Of a stretch of DNA of 11,864 bases, positions 5,254 to 11,864 are shown piece by piece. How positions within the stretch are numbered: position 1 is the first letter of the stretch; every line of letters starts with the position of its first letter. A program made the position numbers and the translations under genes. Below the pieces are notes generated by a model. That model was given only the letters and a program-made list of their open reading frames with translations. It ran no database searches and had not been told where the DNA came from. Source of the stretch: Candidatus Nanohalarchaeota archaeon (lineage in GTDB: Archaea > EX4484-52 > B79-G9); assembly GCA_017610525.1 (NCBI GenBank), contig JAFCBW010000018.1, forward strand, positions 1-11,864, given 5' to 3'.

Positions 5254-7452
5254 ATGGCAAAAGGAACAAGAACAGAAAGAATCAAAGAAGCAGTAAAAGA
5301 CCTGAAAAAAATAAGAAACATAGGCATAGCAGCCCACATTGACCACGGGAAAACCACCCTCACAGACAACCTTCTGGCAGGCGCAGGCATGCTCTCAGAA
5401 GAACTGGCAGGCACAGCCGTAAGAATGGACGCCGACAAACAGGAACAGGAACGTGGCATAACAATATACTCAGGCAACGTCTCAATGGTATATGATCACC
5501 ACGGGGACGACTACTTAATCAACCTCATAGACACCCCTGGCCACGTAGACTTCGGTGGCGACGTCACACGCGCAATGAGAGCCGTAGACGGCGTAGTCGT
5601 AGTCGTATGCGCAGTAGAAGGCGCAATGCCCCAGACCGAAACAGTCCTGAGACAGGCCTTAAAAGAGCGCGTAAAACCCGTACTCTTCATAAACAAAGTC
5701 GACCGCCTCATAAAAGAGCTCCAGCTAACCCCCGAGCAGATGCTTGAACGCTTCACAAAACACATCACATCAATAAACAACCTCATAAGAAAATACGCAC
5801 CCCCGGAACTCAAAGAAAAATGGCTCGTAGATGTCCAGTCAGGCAAAGTCGCATTCGGCTCAGCCTACAAAAACTGGGCAACATCCATCCCATACATGAA
5901 AAAGACAGGCACATCATTCAAAGATATAATCGACCTCACAAACAAAGGCGACGAAAAAGAACTCGCAAAAAAAGCGAAAATCCATGAAGTTATGCTCGAT
6001 ATGGTAATAAACCACCTTCCAGACCCAGAAGTAGCACAGAAATACAGGATCCCGAAAATCTGGACAGGCGACATGGAATCAAAAGAAGGAAAAGCAATGA
6101 TGAACTCCGACAAAAGTGGCGAACCTATCGGCGTAGTCACAAACGTACTCCGTGACCCAAACGCAGGCATCGTCTCAACAGTGCGCCTATTCGGTGGCAC
6201 ACTAAAAGACGGACAGACAGTCCACCTTTCAACCGCACAGGCAGACACCCGCGTCCAGCAGGTCTCAGTATACGACGGCCCGAAAAGAATCCCTGTAAAC
6301 GAGATGTGCGTCGGAAACATCATCGCAGTAACAGGTCTCGATATGGCATCATCCGGCGAGACACTCAGCGGCGCATCACATGAGATACCCCCATTCGAAG
6401 ACATAAAACACATATTTGAACCCGTAGTAACCAAATCAATCGAGATAAAGAACATCAAAGACCTCTCAAAAATCATAGACATCCTAAGGATGCGCTCAAA
6501 AGAAGACCCGACAATAAGAGTAAAAATCTCCGAAGACACCGGCGAAACCCTCGTATCGGGTCTCGGCGAACTCCACATCGAAGCAAAAATCGAGCGCTTC
6601 ATAAAAGAAAAAGGCATCCCGATCACAGTCTCAAAGCCCATAGTAATCTATAAAGAAGGTCTCCTAAAAGAATCACAGCAATTCGAAGGAAAAACACCAA
6701 ACAAACACAACAAATTCTTCCTGAAAGTCGCACCGGTATCCGACGAGGTAAGAAAAGCACTCATATCCGGCAACCTGAGAGAAGGAAAAATCAGGAAACA
6801 GGACCAGCTTGAAGTAACAAACGCACTCGCAGACGCAGGCTACAACCGCGACGAGGCAAAAAAAGTAGTCGCAATCCAGAACGGAAACATACTCGTAAAC
6901 CTCACAAGAGGTATAGTCCAGCTAAACGAAGTAATAGAACTCATAATCCAGTCATTCAAAGAAGTATGCAACGAAGGACCCCTCGCATCAGAACCAACAT
7001 TCGGCCTGCAAGTAATGCTCATGGACGCAAAACTCCACGAAGACGCAATACACAGGGGCCCGGCGCAGGTTCTCCCTGCAGTCAAAAGCGCCCTCAAAAA
7101 CTGCATGATTGACGGCAAAGCATCCCTCTTCGAGCCAAAACAGATACTAAGAATAGACAGCCCTCAGGAACACATGGGTAGCGTCGTAAAAGAAGTCCAG
7201 AACCGCCGCGGGCAAATCATGAACATGGAAGAAGAGCAGGGAATGAGCGTAATAACAGCCAAACTCCCTGTCGCAGAGATGTTCGGCTTTGAAGGCGCAA
7301 TAAAATCCGCAACAGGCGGCAGAGGATTCCAGTCACTCATAGACATAGTATACGAGAAACTGCCAACAGAACTCCAGAACAAGATTGTCCTGCAGATCAG
7401 GAAAAGAAAAGGCATGAAAGAAGAACTCCCGCAAATAAAGCTGGAACAATAA
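5254..7452 (+). CDS. fusA: Translation elongation factor 2 (aEF-2)
   Basis: This GTPase moves tRNAs and mRNA through the ribosome after peptide-bond formation. The 732-residue length is normal for archaeal EF-2. GTP-binding motifs are intact: A-H-I-D-H-G-K-T at 27-34, R-G-I-T at 67-70, D-T-P-G-H at 93-97, and N-K-V-D at 147-150. The domain IV tip has L-H-E-D-A-I-H-R-G-P-A-Q, whose second His (residue 600, codon 7051-7053) is the position modified to diphthamide in archaea and eukaryotes. The frame stays open upstream to ATG 5098, but those 52 residues are K/N/T-rich and non-conserved, cross the proximal TATA box, and are rejected. M-A-K-G-T-R-T-E-R-I is a typical N-terminus. EF-1A and S10 follow, but S12 and S7, which often precede EF-2 in archaea, do not occur here. 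Confidence 0.98.
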   Translation: MAKGTRTERIKEAVKDLKKIRNIGIAAHIDHGKTTLTDNLLAGAGMLSEELAGTAVRMDADKQEQERGITIYSGNVSMVYDHHGDDYLINLIDTPGHVDFGGDVTRAMRAVDGVVVVVCAVEGAMPQTETVLRQALKERVKPVLFINKVDRLIKELQLTPEQMLERFTKHITSINNLIRKYAPPELKEKWLVDVQSGKVAFGSAYKNWATSIPYMKKTGTSFKDIIDLTNKGDEKELAKKAKIHEVMLDMVINHLPDPEVAQKYRIPKIWTGDMESKEGKAMMNSDKSGEPIGVVTNVLRDPNAGIVSTVRLFGGTLKDGQTVHLSTAQADTRVQQVSVYDGPKRIPVNEMCVGNIIAVTGLDMASSGETLSGASHEIPPFEDIKHIFEPVVTKSIEIKNIKDLSKIIDILRMRSKEDPTIRVKISEDTGETLVSGLGELHIEAKIERFIKEKGIPITVSKPIVIYKEGLLKESQQFEGKTPNKHNKFFLKVAPVSDEVRKALISGNLREGKIRKQDQLEVTNALADAGYNRDEAKKVVAIQNGNILVNLTRGIVQLNEVIELIIQSFKEVCNEGPLASEPTFGLQVMLMDAKLHEDAIHRGPAQVLPAVKSALKNCMIDGKASLFEPKQILRIDSPQEHMGSVVKEVQNRRGQIMNMEEEQGMSVITAKLPVAEMFGFEGAIKSATGGRGFQSLIDIVYEKLPTELQNKIVLQIRKRKGMKEELPQIKLEQ

Positions 7453-7475
7453 AACAAACACAACCAATACACAAC

Positions 7476-7484
7476 ATTTATAAA
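7476..7484 (+). promoter_or_regulatory. TATA box in the EF-2/EF-1A gap
   Basis: ATTTATAAA followed by CTTAACC predicts a start near 7506, with about 150 bases of leader before EF-1A. Downstream AGAGAA (7514-7519) can pair with TTCTCT (7533-7538), so a short leader hairpin or small RNA is possible. The rest of 7453-7655 shows no gene. Confidence 0.45.
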
Positions 7485-7555
7485 CTTAACCATCAAACCA
7501 ATAATGTGACAACAGAGAACAAACACACCCGATTCTCTACCACATTTCACATAAA

Positions 7556-7596
7556 ACTTTAAAAAACACAGAATCAATAATAAATAATATTAAACC
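7556..7596 (+). promoter_or_regulatory. Proximal promoter candidates for EF-1A
   Basis: ACTTTAAAAAA at 7556-7566 and the A/T-rich stretch at 7577-7596 are two further TATA-like elements. Either would give EF-1A a leader of about 40-65 bases. Several promoters are plausible for such a highly expressed gene, but sequence alone cannot choose between them. Confidence 0.35.
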
Positions 7597-7655
7597 CAAT
7601 AAACAAAAATAATCATTATGAAAAAGAATAATATGATAACTGCGAGGTGTTAGAT

Positions 7656-8933
7656 ATGGCAGAAAAACCACACATGAATTTAGTAACAATCGGTCACGTT
7701 GACCAGGGAAAATCCACATTAATCGGAAGAATGTTATGGGACACAGGAAACGTTCCAGAACAGCAGATGAAAAAGATAGACGAAAAAGCAAAAGAGCTTA
7801 AAAAAGAATCATTCAAATTCGCGTTTCTGATGGACACAGTAAAAGAAGAAAGAGAACGCGGTGTAACAATCGATGTCATGCACAAGCGCTTCGACACAGC
7901 AAAATACTACTTCACAATCATCGACGCACCGGGCCACAGGGACTTCGTAAAGAACATGATAACCGGCGCATCACAGGCAGATGCAGCAATCCTCGTACTG
8001 GGCGCAAAAGACGGCGTCATGCCACAGACCAAAGAGCACGTCTTCCTGATAAGGACACTTGGCGTGAAAAGCCTCATCGTCGCAATAAACAAGATGGACG
8101 AAGTAAATTACGATGAAGCAGCATACACCAAAGCAAAAGACGACATAATCAAGCTTCTGAAAAGCGTCGGCTTCAAGACAGACGAGGTACCATACATCCC
8201 CGTATCAGCATGGACAGGCGAAAACGTAGCAAAGAAAGCAGAACAGATGACATGGTACAAAGGAAAATCAATGCTTGAAACCTTAGACGACTTAACATTA
8301 CCGGAAAAGCCAACAGGAAAGCCACTAAGACTCCCAATACAGGACGTCTACACAATCACAGGCGTAGGAACAGTCCCCGTAGGTCGTGTAGAGACCGGCG
8401 AAATCAAATCCGGCGACAAACTCATATTCATGCCATCCGGCAAAACCGGTGAAGCAAAGAAAATCGAAATGCACCACGAAGAGATTCCAAAAGGAGAAGC
8501 AGGTGACAACATCGGCTTCAACGTAAGAGGTCTTGGAAAAGGCGACATCGCCCGTGGTGAAGTCTGCGGACTCGCAAGCAACCCGCCAACAGTAGTTGAC
8601 CCAAGCGGCGAATTCACAGCACAGATAATAGTACTACAGCATCCAAGTGTGATGACAAAAGGATATACCCCGGTATTTCACATCCACACATCACACGTTG
8701 CATGTCAGATAACAGAAATCTTAAAAAAGATAGACCCAACTACAGGCGAGACAAAGGAAGAAAACCCTGACTTCATCAAGCCTGGAGATGCAGCAATCAT
8801 CAAATGCAAACCAACCAAGCCAATGGTAATAGAAAAGCAATCTGACATCCCTCAACTCGCAAAATTCGCAATAAGAGACATGGGACAGACAATTGCAGCT
8901 GGTATGTGTATTGATCTTGTTGCAAAGAAATAA
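7656..8933 (+). CDS. tuf: Translation elongation factor 1-alpha (aEF-1A)
   Basis: A 425-residue GTPase that brings aminoacyl-tRNA to the ribosome. Motifs: G-H-V-D-Q-G-K-S-T at 13-21, E-R-G-V-T-I-D at 67-73, D-A-P-G-H-R-D-F at 90-97, and N-K-M-D at 145-148. Domains 2 and 3 follow, with P-V-G-R-V-E-T-G and the C-terminal M-G-Q-T-I-A-A-G-M-C. The P-loop has Gln at residue 17, where most archaeal proteins I recall have His, Ala or Asn. ATG 7656 is chosen over the in-frame GTG at 7647 because GAGGTG (7644-7649) is then a ribosome-binding site with 6 bases of spacing. The codons are less A/C-extreme than those of neighbours, as expected for high expression. S10 lies 67 bases downstream. Confidence 0.98.
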   Translation: MAEKPHMNLVTIGHVDQGKSTLIGRMLWDTGNVPEQQMKKIDEKAKELKKESFKFAFLMDTVKEERERGVTIDVMHKRFDTAKYYFTIIDAPGHRDFVKNMITGASQADAAILVLGAKDGVMPQTKEHVFLIRTLGVKSLIVAINKMDEVNYDEAAYTKAKDDIIKLLKSVGFKTDEVPYIPVSAWTGENVAKKAEQMTWYKGKSMLETLDDLTLPEKPTGKPLRLPIQDVYTITGVGTVPVGRVETGEIKSGDKLIFMPSGKTGEAKKIEMHHEEIPKGEAGDNIGFNVRGLGKGDIARGEVCGLASNPPTVVDPSGEFTAQIIVLQHPSVMTKGYTPVFHIHTSHVACQITEILKKIDPTTGETKEENPDFIKPGDAAIIKCKPTKPMVIEKQSDIPQLAKFAIRDMGQTIAAGMCIDLVAKK

Positions 8934-8988
8934 ACAAAAGATTCTGTAATTTTGACATGCTTTATGAAAGACTAAAGTATGATACCAT

Positions 8989-8994
8989 AGGTGA
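8989..8994 (+). promoter_or_regulatory. Ribosome-binding site that fixes the S10 TTG start
   Basis: AGGTGA lies 6 bases before TTG 9001, the same spacing as at EF-1A. This supports a TTG start for S10. Confidence 0.7.
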
Positions 8995-9000
8995 AATAAA

Positions 9001-9309
9001 TTGCAAACCGCACGCGTAAAAATAACAAGCACAAACTACCAGGAACTTGAAGAACTGGCAAAACAGATAAAGCAGATAGCCCTAAAGTTCGGAGCGAACG
9101 TAGCAGGGCCAATCCCACTGCCGACAAAGAAACTAAAGATAACAACAAGAAAAGCCCCATCCGGCGACGGCACAGAAACATACGAAAAGTGGGAGATGCG
9201 CGTCCACAAGCGCGTAATCGACATCGGCACAAACGAGCGCGCCCTAAGACAGATAATGCGCATAGAAGTTCCTGACTCAATCAATATCGAAATAGAACTG
9301 CGCGAATAA
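9001..9309 (+). CDS. rps10: 30S ribosomal protein S10 (uS10)
   Basis: A 102-residue archaeal S10, full length for the family, placed in the 30S head. The N-terminus A-R-V-K-I-T-S-T-N, the loop region P-I-P-L-P-T-K-K-L-K-I-T-T-R-K-A-P, and the segment W-E-M-R-V-H-K-R-V-I-D-I are all typical. It starts with TTG, supported by AGGTGA just upstream. EF-1A followed by S10 is conserved gene order in archaea. A T-rich terminator follows, closing the transcription unit. Confidence 0.97.
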   Translation: MQTARVKITSTNYQELEELAKQIKQIALKFGANVAGPIPLPTKKLKITTRKAPSGDGTETYEKWEMRVHKRVIDIGTNERALRQIMRIEVPDSINIEIELRE

Positions 9310-9331
9310 ACAGGCAGATTTATTTCACCAG

Positions 9332-9362
9332 TTTTAACTTTTTCTTTTCTTATTTTTTTCTT
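9332..9362 (+). terminator. Poly-T archaeal terminator after S10
   Basis: The stretch contains TTTT, TTTTT, TTTT and TTTTTTT runs within 31 bases, in a + strand that is otherwise T-poor. Oligo-T runs end archaeal transcription, so this is a convincing terminator for the EF/S10 unit. Confidence 0.75.
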
Positions 9363-9381
9363 AACCAAAAACCAGCACAAC

Positions 9382-9390
9382 CTTTAAAAA
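9382..9390 (+). promoter_or_regulatory. TATA box for tRNA-Ser
   Basis: CTTTAAAAA, preceded by CC, lies about 36 bases upstream of the mature tRNA 5' end. It predicts a start near 9411 and a short 5' trailer for RNase P to remove. Confidence 0.5.
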
Positions 9391-9421
9391 AAACATCATT
9401 CTAACAAAAGCATAAATATAT

Positions 9422-9508
9422 GTCGAGGTCGCCTAGCTCGGTATGGCGCAAGCCTGGAAAGCTTGTGTTCGCAAGGACACGGGAGTTCAAATCTCTCCCT
9501 CGACGCCA
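9422..9508 (+). tRNA. tRNA-Ser (anticodon GGA)
   Basis: I folded this by hand. The acceptor GTCGAGG (9422-9428) pairs fully with CCTCGAC (9498-9504). The D stem is GCC/GGC. The anticodon stem is CAAGC/GCTTG with loop CTGGAAA, so the anticodon GGA is at 9456-9458 and reads UCC and UCU. The long variable arm is TGTTC-GCAA-GGACA, marking a type II tRNA, and the T arm is GGGAG-TTCAAAT-CTCTC. The discriminator is G (9505), the serine identity base, and CCA appears encoded at 9506-9508. No intron is seen. Confidence 0.95.
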
Positions 9509-9584
9509 ACACCCTTTCAGAAAGAACATTATTACTCATTCTAAAACAAACACATATTTGAAATTTAGAGTCCATTAACAGACC

Positions 9585-10118
9585 ATGCAAAAGAAAGACA
9601 ACCATACCATCAAAAGAAAACCAATAATCGCAGTAATAGGCCATGCATCCAACGCAAAAAAAATACACACAGACATAGCCTTCGAAGTCGGCAAAGAAAT
9701 AGCAAAATCAGGCGCAATACTTATCTGCGGCGGCAACCCTGAAGGCGTCCCAAACGCCGCAGCCAAAGGCGCAACTGAATCAGGCGGCATCGCAATCGGC
9801 ATAACCCCAGAAGAATCCGAAAAAGACTCAAGCCCATATCTGACAATCCCAATCCACACAGGCCTAGGCTTTGCAAGAAACCAGATACTTGGCCTAACAG
9901 CAGACGCCCTCATCGCAATAGGCGGCGGAGTAGGAACATTCTGCGAGATGGCATACTCTTATGCCTACAAAAAACCAGTAATAGTAATAACCGGCCTCGG
10001 CGGTCTCCCCGAACAATACAAAGGAAAATACCTTGACAACAAAAAAACAATAAAAATACAGGAAGCCAAAACACCAAAAGAAGCAGTAGAACTGGCGCTC
10101 AAGCTCGGAAGACGATAA
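9585..10118 (+). CDS. LOG-like Rossmann protein (TIGR00725 / molybdenum-cofactor-carrier-like family)
   Basis: A 177-residue protein. It opens with P-I-I-A-V-I-G-H-A-S (13-22), has I-L-I-C-G-G at 45-50, G-L-G-F-A-R-N-Q at 93-100, and A-L-I-A-I-G-G-G-V-G-T-F-C-E at 108-121. The last matches the G-G-x-G-T-x-x-E nucleotide-binding loop of the SLOG/lysine-decarboxylase-like superfamily. Relatives include cytokinin-activating LOG phosphoribohydrolases and an algal molybdenum cofactor carrier. Function cannot be chosen between these from sequence. No ribosome-binding site is seen. A TATA-like CATATTTGA at 9553-9561 sits about 27 bases before the ATG, so leaderless translation is plausible. The GNAT gene begins one base after its stop codon, making an operon. 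Confidence 0.88.
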   Translation: MQKKDNHTIKRKPIIAVIGHASNAKKIHTDIAFEVGKEIAKSGAILICGGNPEGVPNAAAKGATESGGIAIGITPEESEKDSSPYLTIPIHTGLGFARNQILGLTADALIAIGGGVGTFCEMAYSYAYKKPVIVITGLGGLPEQYKGKYLDNKKTIKIQEAKTPKEAVELALKLGRR

Positions 10119-10119
10119 C

Positions 10120-10590
10120 ATGGACATAAAACCAATCACAAAAGAAGACACACAACAATTCGAACACGAATGGGAAGAATCAGACACACAAAAAGGCATA
10201 ACATACCAAACCAGACACGTTATATTCGGCGCATTCAAAGACAACGAACTCACAGGCTACATCAAACTAAAAATTCGCGGAGGAGTCGCCAACCTCTCAG
10301 CACTCATAGTAAAAAAACACGCACGAAACACAGGCACAGGAAAAGCCCTCCTGGACCACTTCGAAACAATATCAAAAGACCACAACTGCCACAAACTAAC
10401 CCTGAGAACCTCAGAAAAACACAAATCTGCCCTCGCCCTATACAAAAACAACGGATACACCACAGAAGCAACCCTAAAAAACGACAAAGACCACATCACA
10501 TGGTACCAACTTTGTAAAGAAATACCCAACAACCAAAAACAACACAAACAACACATTCACATGATTGAGCGAAGCGAACCAGTGACCTAA
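10120..10590 (+). CDS. GNAT-family N-acetyltransferase
   Basis: A 156-residue acetyl-CoA-dependent acetyltransferase of unknown substrate. Motif A is N-L-S-A-L-I-V-K-K-H-A-R-N-T-G-T-G-K-A-L-L (58-78, cut here by listing), with R-N-T-G-T-G at 69-74 binding the CoA pyrophosphate. A-L-A-L-Y-K-N-N-G-Y at 104-113 is the usual motif B ending. The domain ends near residue 135. The remaining tail is Gln/His-rich, and its last residues M-I-E-R-S-E-P-V-T are encoded inside the GAGCGAAGCGA-type repeat, which also supplies the stop codon. This suggests the original C-terminus was altered by repeat insertion. The start codon is one base after the previous stop. Confidence 0.88.
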   Translation: MDIKPITKEDTQQFEHEWEESDTQKGITYQTRHVIFGAFKDNELTGYIKLKIRGGVANLSALIVKKHARNTGTGKALLDHFETISKDHNCHKLTLRTSEKHKSALALYKNNGYTTEATLKNDKDHITWYQLCKEIPNNQKQHKQHIHMIERSEPVT

Positions 10591-10712
10591 ACCAGAACAC
10601 AGACAACACAGGTGTGCGCTTGAGCAAAGCGAAACGCACCTAATCGCCAGCCTTTTAGAAGGCTGAACCGAAGGTTTACGGTCGCTCTGATTGCCAGCCT
10701 TTCTGAAGGCTG
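10561..10712 (+). repeat. Palindromic repeat cluster A (upstream of archease)
   Basis: The cluster contains two GAGCRAAGCGAA motifs (10565-10578, 10620-10633). A hairpin pairs GGTGTG-CGCTT (10611-10621) with AAGCG...CGCACC (10627-10640). Two 18-base palindromes, CAGCCTTTTAGAAGGCTG (10648-10665) and CAGCCTTTCTGAAGGCTG (10695-10712), are present. AGTGACCTAAACC (10581-10593) can pair with GGTTTA-C-GGTCGCT (10673-10686) as an outer stem closing a branched structure. The second palindrome ends 10 bases before the archease start. The whole could serve as a leader structure, a transcription-end structure for the GNAT operon, or a mobile repeat. Confidence 0.75.
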
Positions 10713-10722
10713 AGATGATAAA

Positions 10723-11175
10723 ATGCAAAAATACAAATACCTCGAACACACAGCAGACGCAAAATTCGAATCCTACGGAAAAACAATAGAAGAAGCTTAC
10801 GAAAACGCAACATTAGCAATGGCAAACATAATAACAGACACAGAAACAATAGAGCCAAAAATAACAAAAGACATCTCAATCAAATCAGAAAACCTCGAAT
10901 CCCTACTATACGACTGGCTCGAAAAACTAATAACCCTCTTAGAACTGGAAGGATTCCTCCTCGCAAAAGTAAAAATCAAAAAAATAAAAGAAATCAAAAA
11001 AGACACAAAAGAAGGAAAGATACACTACCACGTCCTGACAGCAACAATAGACGGCGACACATACAAACAGAAGTACGAACTAAAAACAGAAATCAAAGCA
11101 ATAACCTACAATGACATGGAAATCAAAAAAAACAAAGACAATATCTGGACAATAACAGCAGTAGTAGATATATAA
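10723..11175 (+). CDS. Archease (RtcB tRNA-ligase activator)
   Basis: A 150-residue archease, full length. It begins Y-L-E-H-T-A-D-A-K-F-E-S-Y-G (6-19), the family's N-terminal signature with the metal-binding Asp at 12. It ends with L-K-T-E-I-K-A-I-T-Y-N-D-M-E-I and the C-terminal V-V-D-I that is also part of the metal site. Archease speeds guanylylation and turnover of the RNA ligase RtcB during tRNA splicing and repair. RtcB itself is not in the window. GAGATGAT just upstream may serve as the ribosome-binding site. The gene is bracketed by palindromic repeat clusters on both sides. Confidence 0.96.
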   Translation: MQKYKYLEHTADAKFESYGKTIEEAYENATLAMANIITDTETIEPKITKDISIKSENLESLLYDWLEKLITLLELEGFLLAKVKIKKIKEIKKDTKEGKIHYHVLTATIDGDTYKQKYELKTEIKAITYNDMEIKKNKDNIWTITAVVDI

Positions 11176-11190
11176 ACACTAAAACAGACC

Positions 11191-11290
11191 AGTGACCTAA
11201 ACCGAAGGTTTATGGTCGCTCTAATGATCAACCTTTTACAAGGTTGTCGCCGCCTTTCTGAAAGCTGTGACTCAACCATTCTGAAGGTTG
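11191..11290 (+). repeat. Palindromic repeat cluster B (downstream of archease)
   Basis: A strong hairpin at 11191-11220 pairs AGTGACC-TAAACC with GGTTTA-T-GGTCGCT around a GAA loop (13 pairs, one bulge, one G-T). Three 18-base palindromes follow: CAACCTTTTACAAGGTTG (11229-11246), CCGCCTTTCTGAAAGCTG (11250-11267, partly decayed) and CAACCATTCTGAAGGTTG (11273-11290). Relative to cluster A, the third and sixteenth bases change together (G-C to A-T). It lies between the ends of two convergent genes, so a bidirectional terminator role is possible. Confidence 0.75.
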
Positions 11291-11299
11291 ATATAGTAC

Positions 11300-11864
11300 C
11301 TACTCACCACACACTCTCCGAGTCAAATAATTCATACAATAAATATACCTGTCCCGAACCTGCTCCAGAAATTTCACACTTGCCAGCGAACCCCCTACAA
11401 CCTCACCATAAAGCCATTTTATAGAAACCAACGAAGCCTCCAGACCCACCACATCAGCATCATTTCTAACAACAGAATCATAGGTCTTATTTGTAACAGC
11501 ATACAACTCAAGCACCCTAACAACACGATTAATACTCCTATGCAAACCCGAACATCCCTTCAACGCAGGATTAACATCCAAAGCACCATAAAATCTCTGC
11601 ACAGCAGGATAAAACTTCAAAGCATAAAATACATACCCTCCCCTATTAAAGAGATACATTATCCCCAACAACCCACGCAACAAAAAGTACGAAAAATACC
11701 CTCGCCTATCCAAATAATAAAACATCAATGCCAAAAAAATCATAAAAAACAAAAACTTAACAATAAAAAAAGCATTCTGTGCAAGCCAATCCTGCCCAAG
11801 CCACATATCCTCATCCACTGCCAATGAACTCTCATTCACACCAATAACAGCATCATCTGCGACA
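11300..11864 (-). CDS. Membrane-anchored protein of unknown function (5' end outside window)
   Basis: The frame is open from the right edge to a stop at 11300-11302, so the gene continues beyond the window. A GTG at 11839 is an internal candidate start, but eight more codons upstream are open and similar in character. The visible part has an acidic stretch (E-S-S-L-A-V-D-E-D-M), then a hydrophobic segment F-F-I-V-K-F-L-F-F-M-I-F-L-A-L-M-F-Y-Y, which is one clear membrane span. A second aromatic-rich segment follows (Y-F-S-Y-F-L-L-R-G-L-L-G-I-M-Y-L), then a soluble-looking helical C-terminus of about 100 residues. I do not recognise the family. Its G/T-rich coding strand follows the window-wide skew. 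Confidence 0.65.
   Translation of the reverse strand, partial: VADDAVIGVNESSLAVDEDMWLGQDWLAQNAFFIVKFLFFMIFLALMFYYLDRRGYFSYFLLRGLLGIMYLFNRGGYVFYALKFYPAVQRFYGALDVNPALKGCSGLHRSINRVVRVLELYAVTNKTYDSVVRNDADVVGLEASLVSIKWLYGEVVGGSLASVKFLEQVRDRYIYCMNYLTRRVCGE

Noticed and set aside
5865..6641. 258-codon minus-strand frame inside EF-2
   Set aside because: It is antisense to conserved EF-2 sequence, with no start signal or family resemblance.
9422..9508. tRNA-Ser as an integration site for the downstream LOG/GNAT genes
   Set aside because: I see no integrase and no repeated tRNA 3' end downstream in the window.
10611..11290. CRISPR array
   Set aside because: The repeats are short palindromes at irregular spacing (21, 23 and 47 bases, and split by a gene), with no uniform spacers and no cas genes.
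11212..11424. 70-codon + strand frame after archease
   Set aside because: It runs through palindromic repeats and antisense to the right-edge membrane gene, and the product is low in any family signal.

Overview
The window is archaeal. It carries archaeal EF-2 (diphthamide histidine present), EF-1A and S10 in the order normal for archaea, an archease, and a type II tRNA-Ser. Upstream regions have TATA boxes of the form TATAAAC(C), and several genes have GGTG(A) ribosome-binding sites. Three genes of the homocysteine sulfur-assimilation route best known from methanogens are also present. The lineage cannot be fixed from sequence reading alone.

Layout, left to right: the 3' part of a HAD-family phosphatase (1-311, distinctly T-rich); a junction holding an inverted copy of a GAGCGAAGCGA-type repeat; a fused ParB/SerK-like serine kinase plus MOSC protein (463-1521); a convergent macro-domain gene (1518-2030, minus); then the operon DUF39 L-aspartate-semialdehyde sulfurtransferase (2115-3314), NIL/2x[4Fe-4S] ferredoxin (3434-3937, start uncertain) and UPF0280/COG2122 (3912-4631). 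A small membrane protein follows on the minus strand (4634-5008). Next come EF-2 (5254-7452), EF-1A (7656-8933), S10 (9001-9309) with a poly-T terminator, tRNA-Ser(GGA) (9422-9508), a LOG/TIGR00725-type Rossmann protein and a GNAT acetyltransferase one base apart, archease (10723-11175) flanked by two clusters of palindromic repeats, and a membrane protein running off the right edge on the minus strand.

The left half looks like a sulfur and cysteine/homocysteine island. The DUF39, NIL-ferredoxin and UPF0280 proteins are the known set for turning aspartate semialdehyde and sulfide into homocysteine. Just upstream sits a protein joining a serine kinase-like domain (phosphoserine is the cysteine precursor in many archaea) to a MOSC domain, a fold that handles sulfur on molybdenum cofactor. 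The right half is translation and RNA housekeeping, although the usual S12-S7 genes do not precede EF-2.

Two features cut across genes. From about 360 onward the + strand is rich in A and C and poor in T and G whichever strand encodes the gene, which indicates a strong strand-linked mutational bias. Around archease, five copies of an 18-base palindrome keep their pairing through paired base changes and are accompanied by larger hairpins, which suggests a structured RNA or a small mobile palindromic element.
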